In this document: positions 46,501 to 58,952 of the stretch, one piece after another
Position numbering within the stretch: the first letter of the stretch is position 1
Layout: each line of letters opens with the position of its first letter
Assembly: GCA_027575765.1 (NCBI GenBank)
Contig: JANBPT010000151.1
Span: 1 to 64,000 of the forward strand
Direction of reading: 5' to 3'
DNA from: Tieghemiomyces parasiticus
Taxonomy: Eukaryota; Kickxellomycota; Dimargaritomycetes; Dimargaritales; Dimargaritaceae
Length of the DNA: 64,000 nucleotides
Program-made: the position numbers and the translations under genes
Notes under the pieces: model-generated
Told to the model about the DNA's origin: nothing
Seen by the model: only the letters and a program-made list of their open reading frames with translations
Databases searched by the model: none

Positions 46501-49500
46501 CCGGGTACGAGTATTTCAACCGGAGAGGGTCTATGCTTTTTGCTACCCCCTCCCTTTGAAGCCGATAGTAATAGGTCATGGATGGCCATTGGTAGTAACG
46601 GGGAACCCTTTCACTCCACCATTGATTCCGATGCTATTTAAGCATATTCTACCCTGACTTTTATTAGTAGTTTGCCTTAGACACAACTGCCAGAGTTGAC
46701 CTCTCCAGGCGTTAATCGGGACGCTTCTATTTAATGGAGTCACTTCTCATTGTTTATAAAGCAGGTGACTGTAAATTAGAAAGAAGAAGAAAACAGCAGA
46801 CCTTGCTATGTCGTGGCTGCAAGCTCTGAAAAACTCGTTGGCCTGAGCTAAATATAGAACTCGGACGAACACACTGGTGCCCACAAGGTTCACACACATA
46901 CACACGGACCACGGGAGGACGATTGGCTTTGAGCTGTGTCGATTAGGAAGGAAAGGGCAAGTGAACTAAACCTCCGCAAAGCTTAATGGCCGAGGGTCCG
47001 CCTGGTACACGGGTAATCTATTAGATGGTCTATTTTCGTCAATCCGACGTTTGGTCAGAAGCACAGGGGGGAGAGGGCGAAGAGTGGGAGGAGGCGGGTG
47101 CAACGGTGGCTCTAATCGGAGCTGAGTTCATCCGCACGGCCTTCTAATGACCGCCGCAACTCGATGCAATGGTTAAAGATGATGACGACAATGTATCATT
47201 ATATCACTCCTCCTCTCAGCTGAAAGAGGTTACAAGGAAACGAGAATCGCGCGCGACATCGCTCGCACGTCCTTGCCCCAACATTCACTCGTCGATGTGG
47301 GGCCCGTTTACGGGCATTGCCCTCTTATAGTTGAACCCAAGATACGTTAGGGAGTAGATATTTTTTTGGGCCTCTGTGGATCCCCGTTTGTGAGTCCCGA
47401 ACCTTGCATAGTAAGCCTTCCGTCGCCAAATTCGTCCATCGAGCGACATGGACACGTCATATGTGGCGTTGAGAAACACTCCCTCAGCGTCTACTCCCAA
47501 GTGCAACCAATTTTCAACTTAGCTCTGTCACTAATGTATTGATACGGCCAGCGAACTAGTAATAACGGTGGTAAGGATGATGGGACACCCGCCTACCTTA
47601 AGGGGACTGCCAATATACCACATACAGACAGTGGCACTAGGAGGAACTGAAGTGATCACGGAGTCGCTAAATATGAGATAATGCAAGTAAGGTACTGAGT
47701 TATGTGCCCCTCAAGCGTGTGATTAGTCATGTCCGATGGCCGAAGTGGGCGGTACAGGAAGTATTGGACCCTAAATCAGGGTAGAACTGCAGACTTTCAC
47801 CCCTTGAACCAGGCACTGCCGGACCAAAAAAATGTTACACAGCCTGGTAGGGGGTTCGCAGGCCGCATCTGCACCACAGTGCTTTAAGCTGAACCGGGGG
47901 GGGGGGACGGATGGAAGCAGGTAGACCGATTTCACAGCCAAGACTAGGTTAGTGGTGGATGTAGGCTTGTGGTGGGAGGCTAGGGTACCGCCTTTGCTAC
48001 GTATCTCAGATTGTGATGGCTGAGAAGGGAGGTGTGCCGTCGAGACTCGAATTCAGGCGGTAAGGGCTCTTAAGTAAACAGAAAAAAAAGCGTAGTTTTT
48101 TGTGGGGCCACAGGTACCAAGTACTGTATAACGATCTAACCTAACACGGTGGGTAGAAAGAGTTAAGAACAAGGGTAGGTGGGCTGGAATAGTCTGATAC
48201 TTTAGGACAGACTCAGCACACCAGGGCTAAGAGGGGTAGAAATACTGGAGATTAACCTCATTGTACTGTGGTCGAGAACATAATTCGTTACATTAATCGA
48301 ACTGCGTCACTTCATCTCCGGGGCTGGGGTTCGTATGCTGCTCAGTCTAAGTCTTAACGTTAACTGCAGGAAGTACTACGTACCCCTCCCCCTTTTTCCT
48401 TAGGAGAGAGAGCGCGGGGCTTGGCAATGCACGGCATTCTTCGCTCCCCGAATAATCACGAAGTTACCATAGGACATTGGCCCTGTGGTTGAAGGGCTCC
48501 TCAACAGCGTCAAGGTTTGCGATGCGATAAGGAGTGAGGTAATATGGAGCGCCACCTAGATGGCTTGGTTGGCGCAACACCATACCCACAGGAAACAACT
48601 TGGGTATTTAGCCCATCCCCTCTTTCTGGAAAGCGGCTTATAGTGGCTTGGCATGGAGGAAAGGTAGCCATGACATACCTATTGGCCAGGTAGGCAATGG
48701 TGAAGACGGGCGAGGTGATCGATAACAGTATAACGTAACACTGCCGAATTAAATATGGGTAACGGAAAAAGGGATTTTAGTACGTCCTGATTGCTCTTAC
48801 CAACCTGGTTCCGCTCCCTTTCACTCCTTCCCGCAGTACCCCTGGGAGCCCGACCTATACTAGTCTTGCTTCCACCACCACCCCTGGACCTATCCAATTA
48901 AACATCCTAATAATATGAGATTGCTCTCCTGGGGGTGCTCCTTCTCCTCCCCCTTGATCGTTTTTCAAATCAGGGAGAATAAAGAGTTAGTCGCATACTT
49001 GAATGCGAAAACCAACTGATAATTGAACTGTATCATGGGTAAAACTTGACTACTAGAGAGATGTGCACGGTATAGAAGCCGTAAAATGAAACCAGTGGTC
49101 TTGGCCCCGGTTGCTAATCTAAAGGTCACACACCCATATTCGGGATGAACCTATCAGTCGACAGTTTGGTCTACCCCTCCCCTGGCAAATGGGAACGAGG
49201 TACAAAGATCGAGCATGGGTAGAGCACCGAACAAAGGATGAGGGAGGGGAGGATTATGGTAATAGACAAGGGAGTTTACTAGGAGCCAGCCCACATTCCT
49301 TCCCCCTCGTCCTTTTCGCCACCCAATATGGTGGCATCAACCGAGCCTCACTTGCTCTAAGGCCCTCAGGGTGAACAGCGATGGTAGCAGAAGGCCGGCG
49401 GACCCGGCGTCCTAGGATTTTTCGCATAAATATTAAGCACTAAAGTAAATCGTCACCACCATCTACAGTTATTATCACCGCCTTGCAACGAACGCCTGAA

Positions 49501-50466
49501 TCTGACCCAAGTAAAATGACAAGAACTCCTCATATGGTGGGCGGAGTAATTAAATTGAAACTTTATTTTCCATTACTATTGTCCAGCGGGTCGATGAAGT
49601 TGCAGCGAATGTTTGCTATCGCATCCCCCACCCGGTTGCCAGAGGGAGTGTTTTCAGCTTCCCACTGGTACGATCAACGCCGGCTTCCGCCCAATGGCCC
49701 ACCCTCGGAGACTCCAGGCTCGCTTGCTTGCCGTAATCCCTTCACACTCGTACTTCCCCGTTTGCCACGTATGTCTTTGGCAACAAGATCGACCTATAGA
49801 ACCTTGTGAAGTAAGTCAGTGGCTCGTTACCGATTCATCCGTTCCGGAGGATTAACGTAGACCGCAGGCGACCGTTAGTGTGACTTTGGTGGCTGGCTGA
49901 CGATTCTAGGGAGGGCACCAGGGCAAAAGAGGTGAGGAGGTGACAGAGATTTCGGGCGTTAAAAGCAGCAGTGATGCCGGTCAACCCCCCCCCCCGCAGA
50001 GCGGCGGCCCCAATCCAGTAACGCACATTGAATAAAGCACTTCATGTAGCGATATATCGAACCAGCGACTAAGAGGATGGCAAACAGCGTGGCGCACCCA
50101 TGCATTGTGACCTAGATTCGAGGGCCGGGAAAGGCGATTCATCAACTAACGCCGCACCGATACCAGAAACGGAGGTAATATATAAGTATTTATGTGAAAG
50201 GGTACGCGCACGGGCAAGCTAATGTTGGTGGCTGCAGCTATGGCGTGGAGTGAGTGGGGTCGAGGGGAGGGTTTGATGTTTAGTCATTGTTTAAAATTGG
50301 GGACTGGGTATAATACCGCAGCGAACTTGGCTCGTTATGGAAGTACAGATGTTGGAAGGATGGCTGGGGCGATTGGGCCAGAGAAGTGGGATGAGTGGGT
50401 GTAACCCCGCAGAGTATGGGCTTGAAGGAGGCGTTGGGCGGCGCCGGGAAGAAAGGAGGGAAGGAA
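40574..50466. other. gene-poor region
   Basis: Ten kilobases without a recognisable gene, RNA or mobile element. Runs of seven or more C or G recur (43171, 43360, 43442, 45230, 45528, 47896, 49986). Isolated strong donor-like sites occur, for example on the minus strand at 43570-43577, but no flanking coding sequence goes with them. Confidence 0.5.
41896..41935 (+). repeat. CA/TG inverted microsatellite hairpin
   Basis: A CA-rich arm (41896-41910) faces a TG-rich arm (41915-41935) across GAAT. The two repeats can pair as an imperfect hairpin. Confidence 0.75.
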
Positions 50467-50774
50467 TCAATAATGGTCGAAGTAGGGATGAACATTGTCC
50501 ACGATATATCCAGGTGGGCTATGGGTGTAATGGGTGCTGGCGTGAGCGAGGCGTAGAGCCCCGGTAATGAAACGACCCGTGTACAATCTATGCCGTCGAA
50601 CCTTGCGCAGCGACCGGCAGCGGAATAGGACATCTAGAATTGGCAAAGGAAGGAGAGGTGAGGAAAGGGGGGGGAAGTCGCCAACGCAAAGTGAGTTAGA
50701 CAGGGGGGTGAGGAGAGGGGATGGGATGCGGTTGGGCGTAACTTACAAGGTAGAGTGGAAACGAGGGCCACCAT
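50467..50774 (-). CDS. possible two-exon small protein, unrecognised
   Basis: Minus-strand exons 50774-50747 and 50633-50467 join in phase across a GTAAGT...TTCTAG intron to give 64 residues. The N terminus MVALVSTLPYVLF is hydrophobic. A very basic stretch (RCRSLRKVRRHRLYTGRF) and a His/Tyr-rich tail follow. Codons end mainly in C or G, as in the confirmed genes. Upstream, the same frame stays open from 51019 to 50807 and is separated from this ATG only by one TAA. The locus may therefore be a larger gene that is broken, or simply a chance frame in GC-rich DNA. Confidence 0.25.
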
Positions 50775-51019
50775 GCTCGGCGAACTGCCTTCTCCTTAGA
50801 AAGGTAGCAGGTTGGCACTGAAGACCAGTGCGACAACGCCGCGGGTCATCTCATCGGCCGTGCGTTGCCAATTTCGGATAAGGCAGGCCTGGGTCACCTT
50901 CAGTCTGGGATTCTCTCGCGGGAATAATCGACAGGCATGCGGCCGTGGGGATGGACCCAAACTGGACCATGTTTGTATCCTTCCAGATCGGATATGGCTG
51001 AAGTCGGCTGCTACAACCT

Positions 51020-54000
51020 AGCCAGCCATGCTGCCGCTGGGCCCGTCCCAACAGGGGTTAGGCGGTCCCGTGACTAGGCGGGAGAGAGGGGGCAGGCTTT
51101 GGGGTCTCCAGCCCAGGGAGGTCTGAATTAGTTAATGGGCAACGGGTGCAGCGGCAGGTTTGTGGGAGGTTGGGTATAGGCGGATCCTATCGTAATGAAA
51201 ATTCGCATAGGAGGGGGTTGCGGGTGGAACTCCAATGACAGCGCGGATATCTGGCGGTGGCGGTACTGGGAGGGGCGAACCAAAGAGGATGGGTGGACAT
51301 TCGGCGTCCAGGCGTGCGAATACGGGGGCCGCAGCGATACGCCGCTGACTTGTCTTTTTGTGTGTATGGACTCCCACAATCCAGCAACCCCGCCAGTTCC
51401 TTGGTCAACATTGGTACTTGTATCGGCGCAGTGTTTGACCGGTGCGAGGTGGGCGGAGGATTCGCCTTTCCTTGCCCCACCCCCCAGATGCACGCTCGTC
51501 AGTAGGGCGGCGAGAGTATAACGGCTCGGTAGGTGCTTCCAGCGCCCTACGGAGCTGGCCAGGTGGAGAGGGCCGGCGTAGCTTAAAGAGGGAGGGAGAG
51601 GGCAGGGGGCCGGTGTGACCTGAATATGCTCTGTGCGGTGCTATCACAGCCGGATCGAGCGTACGATGCAGAGGGAGCACGGTGGGTCGAGTTGGTATGC
51701 ATCCTGCTGGGTACGATAAAGTGCGCCATTTTCCTTCCTGGCCTCCCTGCCGATCGCGGTCCCCGCCTGTCCCACTTTCTCCCGGAGCCTTCCGCTGACG
51801 CCCCGCCTGCCATTGCGCTACCTACCTACCCAATCCCCAGTTATCCTTTCAACCGGGACTGTCGAGGAGGGTGCGGGGTGGGGATGGGTGCTGGTCCGTG
51901 TCAGCCCCCCGATCTCGCACCCGTTCCCCACCCCGATGGCCTGCGGCTGGCGAATATGTGCGTGCGCATGCCAATCGGTAGAAGCCTTGGGTCCTCGCTC
52001 GCCTGCCTGTTTGGGCCTGGCCTCATTTGGCGGGGTCTATCCACGGACCCGCAATCACAACCCACCTGCACCGTTTTTCCCCTTGCCCCCCTCTTTCCTA
52101 TCTCGCCTTACCTCCGTCTGCTCGATTACCCTTCAGTAGGCCGCTGCAACCTCCCTAGCGGCGCCCGAGCGTGCGCCCCTCTATCCCGGCACGGCCGCGG
52201 GTATCCAGTGTAGTATATGCACGGGGACAGTGTATCAATGTGTATGCGACCGGGTCGGCTAAGGTGTATGCTGTGTGCACCACATCGGCGGGAGTGGAAA
52301 ACGGGGAAGGGGAAGGGCACTTCTTAACCCGCGGGCTATTCCTTTCTTCCGTCCCCATCCACCCAGCTTAACCCCCTTCGCCTTTTTTTTTTAATACTCA
52401 CTCACTTTCACCCTCGCAGCGTCACTCTTCCCATTTCCCCCAACTGGCCTGTGTACACCATATGTAGCCAGCCGACCGCTGAACCCACTGACTCCAGTAT
52501 AAATGCCACGCCCTTTCCCATCCACGGGTCCATCCTGTCACGCCAGTGACTCCCGACATTTTTCCAAACATAATTGCCTATGCTCCGGCTAGACCCATTC
52601 CTCCCTTTTCCATCTATTTACCTTTATATAGCTACTATCCCCAATCCTCATCTAATTAGTATATGTCCACGCACAGATATCCCGACACAGTGGGACGGAT
52701 ACTTCTTACTGGCATTTTACCCTCGCCACTCGCTGCTCGAAACCAGGCGTCTGTTACCTCCTTGCCACGCGGCCCTGCTCGAGATTTTTCAATCATAAAC
52801 CGCGGCAACAGAGCCCTCCCCTAAGCCACTGCTAACCGATCGAGTTATCCCAGCCCTCTCCATCCTCATTTTCTACCGCTGTCACGTCGTCTCTCGGGCC
52901 TCTCTCGTAAGGTCACCCGTCACCTTCCTCCATACCACCCCCCACCTCTCCGCTGCTTATCCCTCGTAATCCTTTTTGGTCGCCCGAGTAGCCCCATCGA
53001 CACTGTCTTAACCATTCTCACCCATTCCTCCACTCTGGGTGATTCTTCCGCCTGCCTTCGTCTGCTTTGTCCGGGTTGGTTGGTTGCTCTTGACCACCAC
53101 CTTGCTCATCCCCCCCCCCCTGTGGTGCCCTCTCATGTTCTCGCTATCTGTCTACTTCTTTTGACTGGTTATTAACCCCCCTCAGCGTGGTGACTTCGCA
53201 GCTGTACTTGGCCTATCAGCTCTGCTTGGGCCTAGGCACTCAACCCCAATCCCCGCCCCACAGCTCCGCTGCGGGCCATCCAATAGTACGGCGGCTTGCC
53301 CCGTTCAGTGATATCTATCCGCGCCGGCCTACTACGCTCCGTGCGGCCAGGTAGCGTCGATAAACCCACTTGACCCTTGAGCAAGCCTCACACCCTGTTG
53401 TTGTTTACCCGTCCTTCCGTACCTTTCCTCTTTACTGGTTGTCCGTTCCCTCACCCTTCGTTCCGTGGCCCCCGTGGGTGTGTGTGTGTATGTGTGTGCG
53501 TGTACAAACCAACCCTGCTTCAGGCCGCTAAGGGTCACCTCTTCCCAACTGGCCTTTCGTTCTTTACTCAGCCTATTCCGCTAGTCCCTAGTCGTTCCGG
53601 ATAGCCGTCCTGGCCCGTAACCAGTCCTCAGTAACCTGTTCCTTCTCCGGCGATTCAGGGAACTTCTCGACCGTGTAGTATCCGCTCGCCAGCTAGTCGT
53701 TGTACGGTCTGACAACTCCGACCTATACTCTTTTGGTAGGGCCCTAGCTTACTCTATCTGCTTTACCTTATCTAGGCTACACCTCGCTACCGCCTAATAC
53801 CTTTTTCGGCCCAGCCGCTCCGCCTCACTCCCTCTACTGGGGGGTTTTTTTTTTCTTTAACTGCGCTTCTCTCCCCTCTCCCCTCCCCTTCCACGCTCGA
53901 CCGGGCGGCCTACCTCCCCTTTTCCCCCACTCCTCCCACTTACTGACCCCTTTGAACAGTCTCCTATGGTGGACCCTATCGCCCGTGCTTTACTCCCCTC

Positions 54001-54098
54001 GACCTGTTCTGTTCAGTCTCCCACCCGCCTGCCTTTCCACCTGGCCTCTTCGCTCATCGCCCGTGGTTTCGTCCATTTCTCCACTTTGCCTGGCCCGT
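51020..54098. other. gene-free segment ending in a pyrimidine-rich zone
   Basis: From about 52.3 kb to the PAS-GATA start the plus strand is strongly C/T-rich, like the zone upstream of the CP2 gene. A GT-rich repeat lies at 53476-53503. The 195-codon frame at 51626-52213 has no recognisable feature. Confidence 0.5.
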
Positions 54099-57000
54099 AT
54101 GGCCCACCACGTGCCCATCACCAGTCCGGCTTCGTCGGCCCACTCGGCGAACTCCACCTTGGCAACCTATCAGCACCACCCGGCCGACCAGGTTCCGCGC
54201 TCTGCCTCGCCCCCGCATCCGCCACTCGAAGCCCCTCCCTACCTTGCCCATACCGAGCCTCGGTCCGCCTCGTCTAGCGCCCGGCCACCTTCGTCGTCGG
54301 GCAATCCCACTCCACGGGCCCGGAGTCCCGCGGTGGGTGGGCTGCCCGGCATGTCCGCCTTTAGCCCCCACCATTACGCCCCGGCCGTCATGCCCCAGCG
54401 GTCACCCGGGTCGCGGAAACCCCCGCCAGCCCTCACTTTACATCTGCCGCCAGTATCATCGCCTACCGACTTGTATTATCATCCCTCAACTGCACCAGCC
54501 ACCTTTGCCGCCGCGACTGCCCCATCCTCCCCACTCGTCTCCGCATCCCCCCGTCTCGCCTGCTTCTGGTCCCTCGTCGCAGCCCGCGACCTTACCATTC
54601 TATGCACGCCCCCTAGTCTCGCCCACCATGCCACCTTTGATGATTGTCGGCCCTGTCGCCCCGGTACATCTTTGCTCGATTGGATTCACCCCGATGAGGT
54701 CCATGACGCCTGTCAGGACCTCACCCGCCTCCTCGGGGGGCCGCTGTTTCGTGGCGTTGAAATCACGTAAGTCGCTCTGGGGAAATCATTTTTGTTAGTG
54801 AGGTCCGATGAAGTCAATGTGAGGTAGAGCAGTACCTGCGCGCTCCTGTCTACGCTTTTTCTCTCTCCTGGTACTTCATCCTACGTAGGCGCTGTGGCGT
54901 GATCTCCGTCCATTGTAGGTCACCGCCACTCTCCAAGCTACCCTCGCTTGATGCGGCACCCAGGCCCAGTGCTTGCACGCTGACACTGCCTGTACTTCAT
55001 TTCTTCCAAATTCGTCCGAATTTGTGGGCGGGTGTGGTCTACGTGCAGCGACGGTGTGGATTCAATTTCCGCTAGGAAGCGGATGAAGTCGACAGGTCTG
55101 AAGCATTGTGTTCCACTAAAGCCCCCCCTCTTTTTTTTGAAGGGGGGAGGGGTCTTTGTTTCTGGCTGTAACGATGCTGGGAATCAGCGTTTGGCTATAA
55201 CAAGGAATAATGACGTGCCGGCTTTGGTATACAAAGAAAGATTGGCACCTGTCTTTGCCCGGGTTGCCAAAACACTTGTGCAGCGACACTTTCGGTTAGA
55301 TCCGAACAATGACTAACGAATACTTCTCTCCTGCCTCATGGTTGTGATGATTGCCCACGTCCCCAAATCTATGCCCATTCCCCCCCCTTCCTCCCTATCT
55401 CGAACCCCGCCGGTATCCCCATCCGCCCGATCTTTGTGCAACGCGTCGTGGGCACTGCCATCAAGGTGTCGCCTTAAGCTTGCTGAGGTGGACCCGCGAC
55501 CTGCCACAACCGGGCTGCCCGAGCTGCTCCGTCGGTCTTCCACCTCGAAACTGTCCGAGTTGTCCTCGGGACGCTCGCGCCGGGGGTCGCGGTCAGCCGC
55601 CAGTTCTGAGTTCCGGGCCCGTTCGGCGTCGATTGATACCCTCCATTCGCTGGACACCGCCGCCGGGAGTGGGTACACGGTGATGCGTCTGGGTGTGTTT
55701 GCCCTATCAGCGTCCGTTGCCCTGTTATTGGTTCACACCCCGCCCACCGTTGCTGAAGGGGACACCACTCCAAAGTGTCCGTGTGCGGGGAATACCTTGA
55801 CCAGTGCCGACCTCAACGAGGTGCGCGGTAGCCTGGCCCGCTTCCAGGATCTACAGCTGCCACCCCAGGTAGATGAAGCGGTTTCTACGTCCCAAAACTC
55901 TCTCTCTGCCTTTACCTTCACTCCACCGACCCCGATTCGCTGTGTACAGGTCCTGACCTGGCCGGAGCTGGACACTTTACACACCTTCCCATACGCCGAG
56001 ATCGATCGTCTGCACGATCAGCACGCCCTGTCCCTAAATCAAGCCCCAGATTTCCTACACCATCACATCCTCACCACCAATGGTGCGGCTTCCTTGCGCC
56101 GAACCATTGAGGCCGCCGTCCAGCCTGACCACGACCCGTTGGCTCCGCTGTACCTCCGCGTGCAAACTAATGCCCCAGAAGCCGAGCCTATCTTCCTGGG
56201 CGCCACAGTTGTGCCCTTCGGCACCCTCATTTTCCTACTGCTTGAAACCGAAATGGCTTACACGGTACCCTACTCGCCCGCTCGCCTCCCGTCCCAAACA
56301 AACCCCACTGAAGAACCTCCGGCCAGCGACGAGTTCCGTCTGCCTTTCCAGACAGGCGGCGTGGGCGCCAGCTTATTGCCCGACCTGCGGCGCCACTCGA
56401 TCGACGTGTCCCCGTCTAGCCTGACGGCGCCGCTACTCCTACCCACCCGTCGACTCAGTTTGAATCCGCAACCCACCGATACGGAGACCCTCAGCCACTC
56501 CCCCGGAGACCCAAGCTCACCCCACTGGGATGCCCCAACGGGCCAGACTACTCCTGTAGAGGGTAATCGCCTGCCCAAAATCCGCCGCGTGGCCGAGCTC
56601 GCCCTGGAAGCCGTGGGTGCCAACTACATCCGGCCACCCGTGGCCGAGTCACCCAACTCCCCAGGACTACCCCCTGGTGGCAATCCAGCGGGCAGTGGTA
56701 TGCGTTCGCCACTCACGCCAGACTCCATGACGCCCCTGCCGTCGCCCAGCCAGCTGGTGGCCCAATTGAGCATGGATGAGGACTACCGCAACGCCCTGCG
56801 CCGCGCCTCAGCTGGGGTTCTACCTCCCATATCCGAACTACCCAAGCTACGCCGTTTTTCATTCCCATTGCATAGCCGCCCTATCAATTCCACCGCCGCG
56901 TACGTCGAGCCCCCAGCCGAAACGTTTCCTCAGCCGGGTGCCACCGATTCCCACCATCCAACGACGTTGATAACCGCTGGGGGCTCGACTAGTGCGGCTT

Positions 57001-58355
57001 CGGTGGCGTTGTGTACCACGTCCCCTGTATACCGCTACCAACCGCCCGCCACTGGGTCACCCGCCGGCGGCCGGTCCGGCGATGGCCCTAACCGCGCTTT
57101 CCTGCCCACTATCCCGGAGGCTCCCACCGAGGTATCTGAAGGTGGCAGCAGCGGGGCGGGAGCGATGGCTTCGACCTCTTCCGAACCGTCGCGTAAACGA
57201 CCTGCCGTGGGGTACCCAGCCGTACCGCCCTCTGCCCCATCGATTAGCCGAACGTCTACTGTATCTCCAGGCGTCGCTCCATCGGCCCACTACGGCCCCT
57301 CGACCCCTGTGTACACCTGCTATCCACTGGGTGGGCCACTGTCACCGGCCCTGCACCGGACCGTCTCGCACGAGCTGCCTAGTCCACATTCTCCCATATT
57401 CCATGTGGGTAATGGCGGCCGGGGCAACCCACCCTCTGGCCATGGCCCCCCCACTCCTACCTATTTCGTCCCTCTGAACCCGTCATCTAGGCAAGGCGGC
57501 AAGCGGATGTTCCATGAGTTTATCAACGGGCTCCCCGCTCACTTGCATCTGCCACCCCCTGGCCACCACCCAGGCTCACAAGGCAGTGGTGGTGCCAGTG
57601 CCGCTCCGAAGAAGTGTGAACGTTGTCTCACAGGGTCCAGCCCTGAGTGGCGCCGTGGTCCCAGCGGCCACAAGACACTGTGTAATGCATGTGGGCTACG
57701 GTACTCACGGTCGCTCAACCGTGCGTCTAAGGATGGTGGGGGCCGTCGGCCCAACCAAGACAAAGCGACGACGGTCAGGCCACCACCAGCCCCGGTGGCC
57801 TCCTCAATCAGTCATGCTAATTCTGCCGCAGCGAACTCCTCCGCTGTCGGGGCCCGGCCCACCTTCCAGGTCACGACCGGCACACCCACACGTCCCACGT
57901 CGGCTGCGGGGGGCCAGGTCCCGCCTTCGTCGGCCGCTCCGATCTCGCCCACGCGCACGGCATCATGGGTCCCCGGCACCACAAGGTTTCACAACTCTGC
58001 CCGCCCACGCCCGCACTCCCCACCCCCTCCGCCTCAACACCACCACCACTCTGCCATGCGTCCGATGCTTACCCAATATGACACCGCCTACCACCAACAC
58101 CATCAGGGCCCTCAGTCTCCGCGACAGTCTGCGGCGCCGTATCCTCATCACCGTCCGCCTCCACATCACCACTACCATCACCAATCTCAAGCGCAATTAC
58201 CGCCACCATCTAACGCATCTAGTTCGACTACCGGCCCTGCAGCGGCGGCGCAGCGCCACCGGTCTGCTTACGACCACGGCCCCACCGCCTATCCGGAGTA
58301 CCCACATCGACCGGATTCCCCTCACTCCACCAGGTACCCATACCGCGCCCCGTAA
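54099..58355 (+). CDS. PAS-GATA zinc-finger transcription factor, WC-2-like finger (2 exons)
   Basis: Exons 54099-54766 and 55466-58355 encode 1185 residues. The 699-base intron (GTAAGT...ATCAAG) joins LFRGVEIT to CRLKLAEV in phase. A degenerate PAS fold spans about 155-315: [34 protein letters not shown], a Ser/Arg-rich insert, then [23 protein letters not shown] second PAS-like block covers about 380-485, ending [11 protein letters not shown]. The GATA finger begins at Cys 940 (CERC, 18-residue loop with [18 protein letters not shown]). The 18-residue loop is that of white collar-2 and plant GATA factors, not the 17-residue animal loop. The C terminus is Pro/His-rich. Light or clock roles known for WC-2 cannot be inferred from sequence alone. 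An in-frame 81-base segment (55869-55949, GTAGAT...TACAG) may be an additional intron. Confidence 0.88.
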
Positions 58356-58915
58356 GCAGTACTCTGGTTCCGACGAATCCCCCCCGGCTTAGGCTACTTT
58401 GACGTTGCACTCGACCGCCTTCATCTTCGCTGCCGCTTTCTTCTCATTTCCTTAGTGCTCACTCCACCCCTCCTCCTGACCTTCTTTAGCCTCGTATTAT
58501 TGCTTGACCCCTTCCCTCCTCCCCCCTTCTTTTCCCTTCCCTCTACCCGACCCCCTTCCTCATATCTATACTTGCGACCCCCTCCTCATTCTTGCTATAC
58601 TCCATCTACATCATCCCGTTCTCCCTATAACTGGTAATTTTGTTTCTTTGCACTTGTGCCTCTCGGCTACGCCTCACCTAATGGACAATTGCGGAGAAAT
58701 GGACACGCGATCGGATAGGCCATTAGTCATTTTCTTACTTGCCTCTTTGCCTGGCTCGCTTCCATTCCAATCACCTCCCCCCTTGTACACAATCCAACCT
58801 CGTAATGAAATCCCAGTCCTTCATTGTGTCATACCATCTGGTCTGCTATCGTTCTAATGAAAAATATTAATTCTATCAATTTGTATGCATGGTACACGAA
58901 AATTAAATAACCCGT

Positions 58916-58952
<37 letters not shown>

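Noticed and set aside
48679..48897. minus-strand 72-codon frame with an internal GTAAGA donor-like site
   Set aside because: Glycine/serine/arginine-rich, with no partner exon or recognisable domain.
51626..52213. 195-codon plus-strand frame
   Set aside because: Long for chance but in GC-rich DNA, with cysteine/proline-rich, domainless translation and no codon bias like that of the confirmed genes.
55684..55760. signal-peptide-like segment [18 protein letters not shown], suggesting a separate secreted protein
   Set aside because: It lies inside the PAS-GATA exon in the same frame and fits the last strands of the PAS fold; no independent promoter or stop separates it.
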